Shown here piece after piece: positions 20,475 to 31,215 of a stretch of 64,000 nucleotides of DNA. The notes beneath the pieces are model-generated. The model saw nothing but the letters and a program-made list of their open reading frames with translations, did not search any database and had not been told where the DNA came from. The stretch is from positions 1,860,001-1,924,000 of the forward strand of contig JAGKQI010000101.1 in the NCBI GenBank assembly GCA_018806915.1. Direction: 5' to 3'. Position 1 is the first letter of the stretch. The number at the start of each line of letters is the position of its first letter. Made by a program: the position numbers and the translations under genes. The DNA comes from Phytophthora colocasiae. Its lineage: Eukaryota > Oomycota > Peronosporomycetes > Peronosporales > Peronosporaceae.

Positions 20475-23400
20475 ATGCCGCTCCGCACGCCTCCAGAGGG
20501 CGATGGAGCCGCCAAGGGGGCACCACAAGGCCGTCAAACCGAGTACGGAACCTTCTCGAACGATCAGTCTACCCAGGAGCAGGTCCAATCCGCGTCAAAG
20601 AAGACAATGGACGCATTAACCGCCTCATCAGCCATTAAACTACACCCAGAAGCTCCAGGTACTGCTTGGTGGCGCAAGCTCTTCTTCGAGTTCTTCGACA
20701 AGAAACAGCTGGACAGTGAGCTCGACGCCAGTCAAGTGTGGGAACTCACGCCCGAACACACGAGCGCCGAGGCTTCCACTGCCTTCCGACAGATCTACAC
20801 ACAGTACCGACATTCTCGCTGTAGATGTAGAATCAAGGGCGCGATTATATATACTCATAGGTGGAAATTAGCGGCCTGCTGGGCCCTACAGCTCGCCAGT
20901 CTGCTGTGTGATGCCTGTACGCCTGTGCTGTTATATATGCTACTGACTATGGCCATTTCGGGGGAGTATACACAGACGCAAATGTACGCTCTGTTAGGAC
21001 TCCTCTATGTGACGGCACTGGGTGAGGTGCTGTTACATTGTCATAGCCACTTTTTGGGCTGCAAGATCAACATTAAGATCATGGGGGCATTGCGTGCATT
21101 GGTGTTTGAGAACACCATCAGTCAGCCAGAACATATCCCGGGCCATGCAGCTGGGAGTTATGACAGTGAGAGTGGCAAGAAGAGGATGGCAGAGGTGGCG
21201 CATTTGTACGCGGAAGACGTTACGAACGTGGCGAGGATGGTGACTCACATGCAGTTTTTGTGGCGTAGTGTGCTGCAGATTGTGTTTGAATTGTGCATTC
21301 TCGTGCAAGTGATCGGGATCAAGTTTAAGCCCATCGCAATCGCTTTCCTGTTCATGGCGGTGTTCGCGAAGTTCCTTTCCGCTGCAGGAAGTCGACTACG
21401 CCGCAAGCTGCAAAAGAAGATCGAGGCAAGGCTCAATGTCATTCACGAGTGCTTCAAAGGGATCCAGATGGTCAAGTTAAATGCCTGGGAAGACAAGATG
21501 CAGGAGAAGATCGAGCGGGCAAGGAAAGAGGAGAACCGCGAGCGTCGCAGAGTCAATGTGGTAGCTGCTCTGCAGTATTGCGTTGGAGTAGATTCGCCCA
21601 ACCTGGCGTCCATTTTCATTTTCGGGTGGGTGGCGCTACAAGATGCCAGTGCTCTGTCACCTGCTCGAGTTTTCCCGGCGTTGCTGCTGCTTCGAAGGAT
21701 CAAGACGCACTTTTCCAACATCGCGGGGCTGTTTGACCTTGCAAGTAAAGGTCAGTCATCTTTTTACAAGATCGACAATTATCTCAATGAGTGCGACGCG
21801 AAAGCCTGCGCACAAAATAAAGTCGGGGCTGGTCGATGCGAGCAGATGAGTTCTGTCAGTTCCAGCTTTCCCGAAACTGTGGTGGCAATGGAACATGCAT
21901 GCTTTGGTCAGTCAAGTGAGGAAGGGAAGGCGTTGTTAGCCAATGTTTCATTCCAGCTGCGTCGAGGGCAGTTGGCGATGATTGTTGGGAAAGCGGGGGC
22001 TGGCAAGTCTACGTTGCTTAATGCATTATTGGGGGATATCAACTGCCTTGATGGAAAGGTTTTTATTGCGAAGAATTGCCGGGTCGCTTACTCTGCGCAG
22101 GAGCCGTGGTTGCAGACTCTGAGTATCCGTGAAAATATTCTGTTTGGATCTGCTTTTGACTACAAGAAATACTGGTGCGTCGTCGAAGCGTGTTGCTTAA
22201 AAGATGACTTACGAATGCTACCTGAGGGCGACAACACCCAGGTCGGCCCGAAGGGAATCAATTTATCAGGTGGGCAAAAGGCTCGTATTGCGCTAGCACG
22301 TGCATGCTATGCTGACGCGGATGTTTATCTGCTGGACTGTCCGTTTGCTAGCGTTGACGCCATTGTTCAGAACGAGATATTCACCAAGTGCATTGTGGAA
22401 CTGCTTCGATTCAAAACGGTAATTATGGTCACCCATAACCGTGAGCTTTCGTCATCTAGCTTTGTGGATCACGTGCTCCGCGTCGAAGACCTGACTGTCG
22501 TTGTAGAATCTGCTGAAAAGGGCTGGGAAGTCGGTCGTCATCCATCCAGAAGAATTGATCCGAGGAACTCGCTTCCGCCGTGGAAGAGCGAAGACCACCG
22601 AGACACAGGAAAGGAGAAACCTCACCCGGAAAATTTGGCGCTCTGGGACTCTGCTGCGCCTCCGTTACCATCGTCAACGATGCTTGTAAAACCAAACTCG
22701 ACAAAATCTCCCGTCACTTCGGTTAGCACACAGGTGCCCGTGACGTCGGAGTGTGTTGGAACGAAGGTCGCGAGAAAATTCAAGTGGAAAGAGGAGTGGT
22801 TTTCGCTCAAGACGTGGAAAATGCTGTTGAAGGGCGGCAAGTGCATGCGATACCACGTTCCAGCCAAGTTCTTCCTCTTCCTATACGCTTTTGCGGTCAC
22901 GTCCAAGGATGTTTTTCTTATGAAGTGGAGTGACCGTGTCGATCGTGGAGACGTTTCGTCCATGGAGCATTCAGCCAACATCTACGCTGCTTTAGTGATC
23001 AGTTCGATGATTTCAGGTTTCGCCAGCTCGGTACTACATGCTCATGCAATGGCCAACTCAGCTAACAGGATGTTCCACGAGATGACAGCAGCGCTGTTAC
23101 GTGCGCCGATGACGTTTTTCTACTCGACACCAGTGGGCGAACTCTTCAATCGATACTTTAATGACGTTCGTGTCTTGGACACGACCTTTGCGTTGGCATT
23201 TATGGCTATGTTTCGCTCGGCTGTAACGATTCTCGCTGCCGATGGAATTCTCTGGTATTTCACGGGTATTGCAGGTACCAGCATTATTTTTATTGTGCTT
23301 TATGTGATCAAGGAGTTCATGACGCTTGGCTTCTTAGTTGGGCTGCTGCAGATCTCATTCCGTGCTGAAGCAGCGAACCTAAATTTCATTTCAGAAGCAC

Positions 23401-24545
23401 TGGACGGCTCGGCAACGATTCGTGCGTTTGGCCGAAAGCAAGTCGATCGCTTTCGAGTGGATCACGGAGTATTATCCGACGAATTGATGAAAGGTCAGTA
23501 CCACACGGAGGCGTTCAACAGTTTCGTGCTCATCCGCTGCGATCGCGTTCTTGGTATTCACATGCTGCTGCTCATGTTCCTGTTATCCATGCACAACGTT
23601 TCTCCGGCTGAGCTTGGATTGATGCTCTACTACGTCTTTACCATCAACTCGGACGTGTACACGCTTAGCTCCAAGTTACTAGAAGTGGCATTGTGTTTGC
23701 TGAATGTTGAGCGAGTGCGCAAGTATGGGCTTATCGAACCTGAGCTACAGAGCTACGAAGGGAATCCGTTGACTATCCCAGCGAGTTGGCCACACCGTGG
23801 TGATGTTGTATTCGAGCACGTCTCGTTTAGTTACGCAAGCTCGTCGAACGTTGAGTTGTCAGATGAGAAGCAGTCGCTGGCACTTTGCGACGTGAATTTT
23901 TCCGTAGAAGGTGGCGAAAAGATTGGTGTGGTTGGACGTACTGGATCAGGCAAGAGCTCGTTGGCGATGGCTCTCTTCCGTGTCCACCCGCTCGCTAAAG
24001 GACGGATTCTTGTGGATGGCCTCGATGCGTCGCTGTTGACTTTGAATGCTCTGCGTACTAACGTCTGCATTATTCCGCAGTCGCCTCTGTTCTATAGATG
24101 CTCGGTCCGCAACTACCTGGATCCGTTCAACGAGTTTGGGGACGTGGCGCTACTGAACGCGTTGCGTCGGTGTGGACTAAAGGGTAGTATGGCGAATCTG
24201 GAAGCGGAACTTTCAGACAACGGGGAGAATTGGAGCTTGGGTGAACGGCAGATGTTGTGTCTCGCGCGTGCTGTACTACGACCGGCGCGCATCGTGGTGC
24301 TGGATGAGTCTTTCACTGCGGTTGACCAGACAAATCAGTCCACGTTGCTAAACGTACTCGACACAGCCTTCCAGGACTCGACAGTCTTTCTCATTACGCA
24401 TCGCCTGGACGATGTGCTCCAGTTTGACAAGATTTTGGTCATGCAGGAAGGCCAGGCGGTTGAATTTGGACCAGCAGAAGACCTTGCAGCAGACCCCGAC
24501 AGCGCTTTTTACGAGTTTTTGGAGACAACGCTGTTGACGTACTAG
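20475..24545 (+). CDS. ABCC (MRP)-type ABC transporter
   Basis: An intronless 1356-residue full transporter with order TMD1-NBD1-TMD2-NBD2 and no N-terminal TMD0. NBD1 has Walker A GKAGAGKST at about 505, signature LSGGQKARIALA at about 597, and Walker B LLDCPFASVD at about 615. NBD2 has Walker A GRTGSGKSS at about 1155, a divergent signature SLGERQ at about 1252, and Walker B VVLDESFTAVD at about 1272. Only NBD2 keeps the catalytic Glu after Walker B, and NBD1 has Cys instead of the usual Asp. This asymmetry is usual for the ABCC family, though Cys is unusual. A Ser/Pro-rich linker separates the halves. Likely role: ATP-driven export of organic anions or conjugates; substrate unknown. The start at 20475 is the first in-frame ATG. 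Confidence 0.92.
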   Translation: MPLRTPPEGDGAAKGAPQGRQTEYGTFSNDQSTQEQVQSASKKTMDALTASSAIKLHPEAPGTAWWRKLFFEFFDKKQLDSELDASQVWELTPEHTSAEASTAFRQIYTQYRHSRCRCRIKGAIIYTHRWKLAACWALQLASLLCDACTPVLLYMLLTMAISGEYTQTQMYALLGLLYVTALGEVLLHCHSHFLGCKINIKIMGALRALVFENTISQPEHIPGHAAGSYDSESGKKRMAEVAHLYAEDVTNVARMVTHMQFLWRSVLQIVFELCILVQVIGIKFKPIAIAFLFMAVFAKFLSAAGSRLRRKLQKKIEARLNVIHECFKGIQMVKLNAWEDKMQEKIERARKEENRERRRVNVVAALQYCVGVDSPNLASIFIFGWVALQDASALSPARVFPALLLLRRIKTHFSNIAGLFDLASKGQSSFYKIDNYLNECDAKACAQNKVGAGRCEQMSSVSSSFPETVVAMEHACFGQSSEEGKALLANVSFQLRRGQLAMIVGKAGAGKSTLLNALLGDINCLDGKVFIAKNCRVAYSAQEPWLQTLSIRENILFGSAFDYKKYWCVVEACCLKDDLRMLPEGDNTQVGPKGINLSGGQKARIALARACYADADVYLLDCPFASVDAIVQNEIFTKCIVELLRFKTVIMVTHNRELSSSSFVDHVLRVEDLTVVVESAEKGWEVGRHPSRRIDPRNSLPPWKSEDHRDTGKEKPHPENLALWDSAAPPLPSSTMLVKPNSTKSPVTSVSTQVPVTSECVGTKVARKFKWKEEWFSLKTWKMLLKGGKCMRYHVPAKFFLFLYAFAVTSKDVFLMKWSDRVDRGDVSSMEHSANIYAALVISSMISGFASSVLHAHAMANSANRMFHEMTAALLRAPMTFFYSTPVGELFNRYFNDVRVLDTTFALAFMAMFRSAVTILAADGILWYFTGIAGTSIIFIVLYVIKEFMTLGFLVGLLQISFRAEAANLNFISEALDGSATIRAFGRKQVDRFRVDHGVLSDELMKGQYHTEAFNSFVLIRCDRVLGIHMLLLMFLLSMHNVSPAELGLMLYYVFTINSDVYTLSSKLLEVALCLLNVERVRKYGLIEPELQSYEGNPLTIPASWPHRGDVVFEHVSFSYASSSNVELSDEKQSLALCDVNFSVEGGEKIGVVGRTGSGKSSLAMALFRVHPLAKGRILVDGLDASLLTLNALRTNVCIIPQSPLFYRCSVRNYLDPFNEFGDVALLNALRRCGLKGSMANLEAELSDNGENWSLGERQMLCLARAVLRPARIVVLDESFTAVDQTNQSTLLNVLDTAFQDSTVFLITHRLDDVLQFDKILVMQEGQAVEFGPAEDLAADPDSAFYEFLETTLLTY

Positions 24546-24690
24546 CTCAGCTTTGCTTCGAGTTGACAATTTTAAAGAGAACACCCCTGTAATATATGAG
24601 CAACTGGAAATAAGGACGCTAAACTAAACCTAAAAAGAAAATACCTCATGAAATACAAGCACTATGTCAGGAGTGCCACCCACTCAGTAC

Positions 24691-25680
24691 TCACTCACTC
24701 GTCGTCAGAAGATTTTTGGCGCGCAGCTTCGTGGACTTGTGGATCTCCTCGGCATCCGCAATAGGCACACGGCAGTACGGACAACACTTTTTTCCTTCCA
24801 AGTTCGCTTGGAACGCATTGTAGCAGACGCCGCACGAGAAGTGGTCGCAAGGGAAAGCCACCGCCCGTACACGCAAGAGATCTGAGTAGCAAATACTACA
24901 TTGCAGCTCTTCCTCCGCTAATCGACTTGCCAGTGTGTTGTGCCGTTCGTCCGCGTATTTCCTTGTAGAATCCGCCGCCGCACGACGTCGACGCGACTCG
25001 ACCCAGTCCTCCATCTGCGTCATGGCATCCATCGCCGCCGGGGCGCATGCAGCCGGCAGTCCGTTCCATAGCAATTCACGAGTAGCTTGACGCATCTGCT
25101 CCTCTGTCTCCCGTTGTCGCTCGTTCATTTCTTCCTCGCCACCTGCCATTGACGCCGTACCCATTGATGCCCCGGAAGCTGCAGACGTTGTCAGAGCGTC
25201 CGCCTTGGTGAAGAGCGAGATGAGCCCGCCAACCACGAAACCAGCCATGCCACCTACAACAGCCCCCACCATCGCTCCTGCTAGCACCTGGTTTGTATTG
25301 GATGTGACTTGTGGGGACGCGCCGAAGCCGTACCGTGCCCACGTCACAAAATGCTCGCAGTTGTGTCCTAAGTAGCTGTACTGGGTCTCTCCAAGGCGCG
25401 ACATTGCACGCTTCACCACTTCTTCACCTTCAAGCGGATGCAAATCATGATCTGCCAGCATCTTCTCGTCCAGTTCGTCCGAGTATTTCTCCGGCGGTTC
25501 AGATTCGGCGCCGGCCGTGCGTTGAACGAAGCGGATAGAGTCCACACGCACCTGGAAGTCGCTCTCCGTAGGAGACCACAGATGCACCACGCGACTGCCA
25601 CCTGCGTACAGCGCCACGTGGCTGTATTGGCCGCGGTTAAAGCGCACGACGTCGCCCGTAGCGAAAGAAGGCGTCGACAT
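24691..25680 (-). CDS. LRAT-domain protein with C-terminal RING finger
   Basis: 329 residues, single exon. The N-terminal LRAT/H-REV107-like fold (NlpC/P60 superfamily) has the H box SHVALYAGG (His21), a second His at 33, and NCEHFVTW with the nucleophile Cys108. A Gly/Ala-rich hydrophobic segment at 132-157 is probably a membrane anchor. After a charged helical linker comes a C3HC4 RING-HC finger (C261, C264, C278, H280, C283, C286, C300, C303). LRAT-like proteins act as thiol acyltransferases or phospholipases; RING fingers recruit E2 enzymes. Having both in one chain with a membrane segment suggests a membrane-bound ubiquitin ligase with a lipid-modifying or lipid-sensing domain; that combined role is inference. 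It is convergent with the ABC transporter and divergent from the KICS2 homologue. Confidence 0.85.
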   Translation of the reverse strand: MSTPSFATGDVVRFNRGQYSHVALYAGGSRVVHLWSPTESDFQVRVDSIRFVQRTAGAESEPPEKYSDELDEKMLADHDLHPLEGEEVVKRAMSRLGETQYSYLGHNCEHFVTWARYGFGASPQVTSNTNQVLAGAMVGAVVGGMAGFVVGGLISLFTKADALTTSAASGASMGTASMAGGEEEMNERQRETEEQMRQATRELLWNGLPAACAPAAMDAMTQMEDWVESRRRRAAADSTRKYADERHNTLASRLAEEELQCSICYSDLLRVRAVAFPCDHFSCGVCYNAFQANLEGKKCCPYCRVPIADAEEIHKSTKLRAKNLLTTSE

Positions 25681-26123
25681 GTCTGCGTCGCTTCGAGTCG
25701 GAATGATGGACCTTCGTGACGAGCACTACAGTGAACGCCATATATTAATGTGGATCCGTATTAATATGTCGCTCACTGTGCAGAAAATTGCCCCAAAGTG
25801 GGGAGCGCCCTAGCGCTCTACACAGACTACTTGCGAAGACGAAACTTGGTACAAGCGTGGAGAACCATTTATTACAGCTTGTGACGAGTTTGGCAAGGCG
25901 CTAGCTGCCCTGTACGACACACACGGCCAGGATATCCTTTATAAGAACAGCTGCTACAGTTACCGTGCGGGAGTTAGGTAGTACCGTGAGAGACAGATTA
26001 AATTATACGGGAGCGGGCGGGCAACTTATTCGAGAGCACACACGTACCTGAACTGTGTGTGCTCTAAGTGTCGCCAGAGTTCTGTTTGCAAAAAAAGCAA
26101 AAATTAATTGCGGACACGACCTG
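25681..26123. other. Divergent promoter region between LRAT-RING gene and KICS2 homologue
   Basis: 443 bases with no gene. It contains A/T-rich inverted stretches around 25742-25765 (TATTAATGTGGAT/TATTAATATG) and GC-rich segments. It presumably drives both flanking genes. Confidence 0.4.
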
Positions 26124-29064
26124 ATGCGCAGTGCCCGCCACGCTAAAGCTGTGCGCAGTGATCAGACGTTCCGCGCGGGACCTGGGAAGCCCCCGCGTCG
26201 GTATTTGTCAGCTGGTTCAAGTCCCATTGCGCTGACCCCCAGTTTCTCCAGTTTGTCGCCGTTGTATCCGTTACCGTCGTCTCCGAACTCAGTGGGGTCG
26301 TCGACATCTTCTACCAGCTTGGACGATGCTGTCGGTCGCCTATTTACGCGTTATTTACCAACGTTCTTCGATCTGTTGGAGAAATTCCAGTACCAGAAGG
26401 TCTGTAGCGTGAATTTACGAGTTTTAAATGGTGATTTATAGTGTTTTTGATGTCGCTCAGGCGTTGTTGATCGTGGAGGAGGACGAGGACACACAATGGA
26501 AGAGTTGGGGCGCGTTTAAAGTCATGTTGAAACTTGGAGCTTCTTGTGAGAGCACGTACGTCAGTTTAGTAGTTTGTGTGAGTGGCTACAACGCTGATGG
26601 AGGTTTTGTAGATACCATTTGATGAAGTATTTGGAGGCGGAGCTGCTGCAGACGGACACGATCGAGCAAATGTATGACAAGTGGATCGTGTTGATGAACC
26701 ACTTAGCAGAAGAGCTAAAGCCCATTGTGGAGAGGCAGACACAGCACTTTTCCTCGCAGACTCCGAGTGGAGATGGGAGCCAAGGGGGAGAAGAGGACAA
26801 TGAGTTCCAAACGGACTCCATGCTCATGATGGAGATCGCCATGTGTGGCGATATGAGCTACTATGTCGAGCTGCTGGAGCAAGGAGCTGACTTCTTCTCG
26901 GTGCGTTGTTTGATTTGTAAGATTTATTGCGATGCGAACTGCTAACCAATTTTTTGTTTACAGCTTCGTATTCCGATGATACAGATTTACCGTGGCTTGG
27001 CACGTTCTACTGTACCTCGTGACTATCACAGCGTAAGACTGGGTTAGGATGGTCCTCGCTTCCTGTGCTATGGGACTGATGAAATCGTGCTCTGATTTGA
27101 CACCATTTAGATTCTGAAACGACTGGAAAACTTGCTGCTCCGCTTCGACTCGTTCGATCACCCACTGTTGGAGACGATGAAGCAGTCAGCAATCGAAGAA
27201 CTAAGTACACTTCACGCGGCTATCCAGTGTGAAATTCGAGTAGCTGAGTATGACTTCACTCGCTCCATCGTGGCTCTGCATCGGCTTAAAGTCCAGCTTC
27301 GATCCTGGAGTGACCATATTGACGCTGTTTCAGACTACCCTCTATTTGAAGGAGGAGCTGTGGATTTTGGTGCTGGGGGCGAAGACGAAGGGCTTCTTCT
27401 CGATGAATCCGATGACAATTATGGTGTCACTTCAGATTCAATGTACTCCAACAGGAGTTACCAGTCTTCGTCGTCACTCATTCGTGGTGGCCACATCCTG
27501 AACTCCAGCCAAAGCAGCGAGTCACACTATATCAGTGGAGGCATTCCTGCTGGAGTTTCTTCGTCGCTGGCTGAGTCTTTGGTGTCCTATCGTGGCGGGC
27601 GATACGTCAACATGGGCGACACTTCCTATGAAATTGCTGACGAAGTAGCCGCGCTAGAGAGACACCAGTCCGGTGTATCTCTTAACAGCAGCTCCAGTCC
27701 AGCCTCCTCGGAGACCCACAGTACTTTCAGGCGTCTCTTGTCACACAGCAACCTGCTACGTCGGGCATCTGCTTTGCCTATTCGCCGTGGACTTGTTCAA
27801 AAGCCTGGTGACCCCTACATCAACTCAGGAGGAGTAAACTCCTCTATGCCTACGAACACTTTAGAGCAAGCCATCTTGGGTGGAGGGAACGGCACTGGAG
27901 AATCTGCTGTTACGGGTACATCCCTTGGAACGAGTCAGGGTGCATCAAATGGCGCGGTTGCTGGAGGCACTACGAACCCAGTGGCAGCTGAAATGATGGC
28001 GTCCTCGATGAAGAAGCAGGAACGTGACGATGGTTTCGCGCTCCCTGTATTTCAGTGGTCCAAGCGGTTCTATCGTTCTCTTGTGGCCAAATTCACGCTT
28101 TACTTTCACCGCTGGTTGGAGCCATTTGAGAAGAAGGCAGACTACTTGGCTCTTGAACTCTCTCGCTTTATCAAGACGCCACTCGGGATCTCGTATCTTG
28201 GGCTGATGGATGTCCTGCTCTCTCGAGGCTGTAAGTGGGTTATTCGATAGAAAGTCGCATTCGACTAACGTGAAAATGTGGTGTTAATGTACTGCAGCTC
28301 ACCGAGGTGATGAGGGTAAGATTCGCATCATGCTTATTCTTGAGACTCAGGCGCTGGAGAACAAGGGTGCACATTATTATGAGAACGGGTATCGCTGTCC
28401 AAGCTCAAGCAATGCTTTGTACACTGCTACTGATCAAGAAAAGCAAGACGAACAGGAAGAGCAGGAAGCGAAGCAAAAGGCTATTGTTGCATCTGGTTCT
28501 GCTAACACCTCTGGAGTCAGTAGCCGCACACACTCACCAGCTTCTTCAAGGGGAGGAGGCGCATCGCCGGCTAATGGACGTCGGAGGTCCATTGAAAACC
28601 ACGCGTTGTTTATGCGGGTCGATCGCGAGGAGAATGAGGAGCAAAACGATTTCTCAGAGCTTTGGGGGCTTCGTAGCTGGCCAGCGGTCTTCTGCTACCC
28701 AGAAGACTCGGCACTTCCGCTAGATCATTGGCCAAACATCGTCAGCCTCATCATGGACAACCGTTCTGCTCTGGACTCTGTTCGTCCCGTGTAAGTTGTT
28801 GCTTTTAGATTGGACATTTGTTTGCTTGGGTACTCACAAATTGCTGTCTTGGTTAGCTTCATGCACCCTGAACGGCGACAAAAAACAACATACCACATCT
28901 CAAGGGTGGATGAAGCCATGTACCTCGTGTTGCTTGCTGATGGAGTGAAGAAATTCAACGAGAAAGTGGCTCAGGATTTCATGCAAACAGTGACAGAAAA
29001 CTTGCAGCATTCGGGTGCGTTCGCGCCCTCCATTTTGGCCACAGCCACGCCTTCTTCGGCCTAG
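26124..29064 (+). CDS. KICS2: KICSTOR subunit 2 (KICS2/C12orf66)-like protein, seven exons
   Basis: Predicted exons are 26124-26399, 26461-26555, 26612-26900, 26964-27032, 27111-28230, 28298-28790 and 28857-29064. All introns are GT-AG, 56-78 bases, and all joins keep phase, giving 849 residues. Resemblance to KICS2 is in the C-terminal two thirds. One helical block starts DHPLLETMKQSAIEEL (exon 5 start), another has LVAKFTLYFHRWLEPF (about residue 570), and DHWPNIVSLIMDNRS is near 760. A final domain follows, where animal KICS2 has a longin/roadblock-like strand-helix end. Large Ser/Gly-rich insertions in exons 5 and 6 account for much of the extra length over the animal protein (about 445 residues). 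In animals KICS2 sits with KPTN, ITFG2 and SZT2 in the lysosomal KICSTOR complex that tethers GATOR1 to restrain TORC1. The start at 26124 is the first in-frame ATG; upstream exons are possible. Confidence 0.8.
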
Positions 29065-29166
29065 ATGTTAGGCATTTTGTACTTACCAAGCGATCAAATG
29101 CGATGTTTTTGCTTCATGCTTGTATTAATGACACGGATATGTACGGCCCTCTGTATGGTCTGGATT

Positions 29167-30612
29167 TTAAAGAATGTAGACGGGTTTGACTTCTGTAGGT
29201 AAGAAGACATCTTGGGTGTCGATACACTTGATCGTACCATCGGAGCTCCGCTGTGTAAGGAGTTCAATGCCTTTTTTGCTGTACACTTGGCCATTGGGAA
29301 GCACGAGAGGTGGGTTGTGCTCATCCATGACGCTTTGTGTCACGCGGCACACCAGTCGCGAGTGCGGGTGATAAGCGAACGGTAGTCCTATGCACAGTTG
29401 GCTGCCCACCTCGCCGCATGCTGGGCAGATAGGCACAGGAGATTCTGCACGAGTATACTTGCGCTTCTTACTGTCGGATGAGTTCGCTGCAGTGTCGTCC
29501 TTCGATTCCCCTCTCGATTTGAAGATCAACTCGTCGGTCTCACTGTCATTGCCAACATCCCCGGTTCCATCGCCTTCCCGACGTTGTCGCTTGCAGCGTG
29601 CACCACTTTGCGCAAGTCTCGCCTTCAAATTAGCGTCTCGTGTGAGATGGCACGCTCGAGTATTCAGTGTCGACAGACCAGCGTGCAGGGCGATACACAG
29701 AGAAGGCGGGTCGTGCATCCCATAGACATCATTGAACGTTTTCCGGAACATTTTCTCCAGCGTCAGCCACCGGTCCATCGCGAACATTTTCTCGTACGCA
29801 TCAATACCGCATTTTTCAGGCGACTCGAACGCCAGCGTCGCCATGGCGATCTGCACTTCTCCAATGGCAGCATCACGCAGCGTCTGCTTTTCCGGTTGCA
29901 TAGCGAGCGGTGTCAGATGTGCGCGCGCGTACTGGACAGCTTCTAATGGCTTGTGTGCACGCACGAACTCGATAAAGTCCTGCAGTCGCAGATGGAACTC
30001 TAATGACGACTGCAATCGTCGTAAACGCGTGCCATTCTGTGAGCACCAAGTGATTGCCTTGTCTGTATGATGAGCCTGCAGGTCCCTCAGCACCACTTGG
30101 CATTCCTGATGAAGATCATAATCCACCAAACCATGAATTTCTAACAAAACAATAAAAAGTGAGTTCTCATCCCTAAAACTGCTCCAAATACTATAAACAC
30201 ACAACGCACCCTTTGTGTCTTGAACAATCTTGGCACTTTCAAGGTATCCTTGACCCAGCAAGTAGTCGGCGATGAGTCTGTCATTGATCGAGGGGTCACC
30301 CCCGATCTTTGTCTGTTCCAGCGTCTCCAGATACCGCGTGCGTGTGGCACAGCTCTCCAAGTCGTTCTGTTGTTCAAGTGTTTTGTCCTTAGCACTTTGC
30401 TTTAAGTCCCGGAGCTTCTTGGCCAGTTCATTCAGCGTATCAATTGCTGAGTCAACATCCATCCTGTGTCCTGGCTGCTGTCCGTCTCCGTCCAAAGCTT
30501 CGATCTGCGCTGTGGTCTGCGCCAACTCGCGCGTGAGTTGCTTGTGATACAGACGGAAGCTCTTGCTGGCTCCTTCGAAAGGCACGCGCACAAGTGGGTA
30601 GCTGAGCTCCAT
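29167..30612 (-). CDS. MAEA: MAEA/GID9-like subunit of the CTLH (GID) E3 ubiquitin ligase
   Basis: Two exons, 30612-30210 and 30140-29167, with a 69-base GT-AG intron (GTGCGT...GTTAG), give 458 residues. The N-terminal half is coiled coil. A LisH motif follows (about 104-132, DRLIADYLLGQGYLESAKIV), then CTLH and CRA regions. The C-terminal GID-type RING begins CPACGEVGS at about 371 and includes the diagnostic VMDEHNPPLVLPNGQVYS. In yeast and animals this subunit pairs with the RMND5/GID2 RING protein to form the catalytic core of a multi-subunit ligase. The intron is a multiple of three and has no stop, so an unspliced transcript would insert 23 residues beside the LisH. Convergent with the KICS2 homologue, 102 bases apart. 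Confidence 0.9.
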   Translation of the reverse strand: MELSYPLVRVPFEGASKSFRLYHKQLTRELAQTTAQIEALDGDGQQPGHRMDVDSAIDTLNELAKKLRDLKQSAKDKTLEQQNDLESCATRTRYLETLEQTKIGGDPSINDRLIADYLLGQGYLESAKIVQDTKGALCVYSIWSSFRDENSLFIVLLEIHGLVDYDLHQECQVVLRDLQAHHTDKAITWCSQNGTRLRRLQSSLEFHLRLQDFIEFVRAHKPLEAVQYARAHLTPLAMQPEKQTLRDAAIGEVQIAMATLAFESPEKCGIDAYEKMFAMDRWLTLEKMFRKTFNDVYGMHDPPSLCIALHAGLSTLNTRACHLTRDANLKARLAQSGARCKRQRREGDGTGDVGNDSETDELIFKSRGESKDDTAANSSDSKKRKYTRAESPVPICPACGEVGSQLCIGLPFAYHPHSRLVCRVTQSVMDEHNPPLVLPNGQVYSKKGIELLTQRSSDGTIKCIDTQDVFLPTEVKPVYIL

Positions 30613-31215
30613 TTTAAGGAGTGATTCTTGATCGTCTGAAGGAATTCGAAGAGAAGAGAAAAATCGTCAAAAGACTTTTTTTTTCTCTGGGTTGAAGCTG
30701 TTCTACATGTACATAAGAGAGAGAAAACCTACAGGCACAGAGAGAGAGAGAAAAAAAAAGAACAAGACAGAGGGATGGGATTGAGAGAGAAGGACCAGGC
30801 GTAACGGAGACGTTGGCACTCCGAAGCTTCTTGCAGAATGACTGCATCTCTTTCTTGTCTTCAGTTTGTGGCCTGACCCACAACCCGACCCGTTTCTTGA
30901 GAGTAACAACATCTTATTGGCTGTAATTCATCGTGCACTTCAACTCAGTCTCACATAAAGAGGTGCAGATTCTGTAAGAAAAGGTCTAATTCCGAACTAC
31001 AGCAAGTACTGTAGTAGTATTTTATCGCAATGGTAGCTATTACCTAAATGCATGGTGCTACAATTGAAGCACGAGGGAGTAAAGTCTCAACAGACAGAAA
31101 TGTTGATCATTTGGTTGACAACGGCCGACAAACTTGTAGCTGTTCATGGTCGAGAAGGACGAAAGTTGGTGCCGTTGAGACTCAACTTGAGCGCAACTAG
31201 CAACAGCCGCCCTCG
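30613..31215. other. MAEA upstream region and 3' flank of Kazal locus 1
   Basis: No gene. 30620-30800 is purine-rich on the plus strand with (GA)n runs (about 30735-30760). 31005-31053 carries the 3'-flank motif shared by the Kazal loci (here GTAGTAGTATTTTATCGC...AAATGCATGGTGCTAC). Confidence 0.5.
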
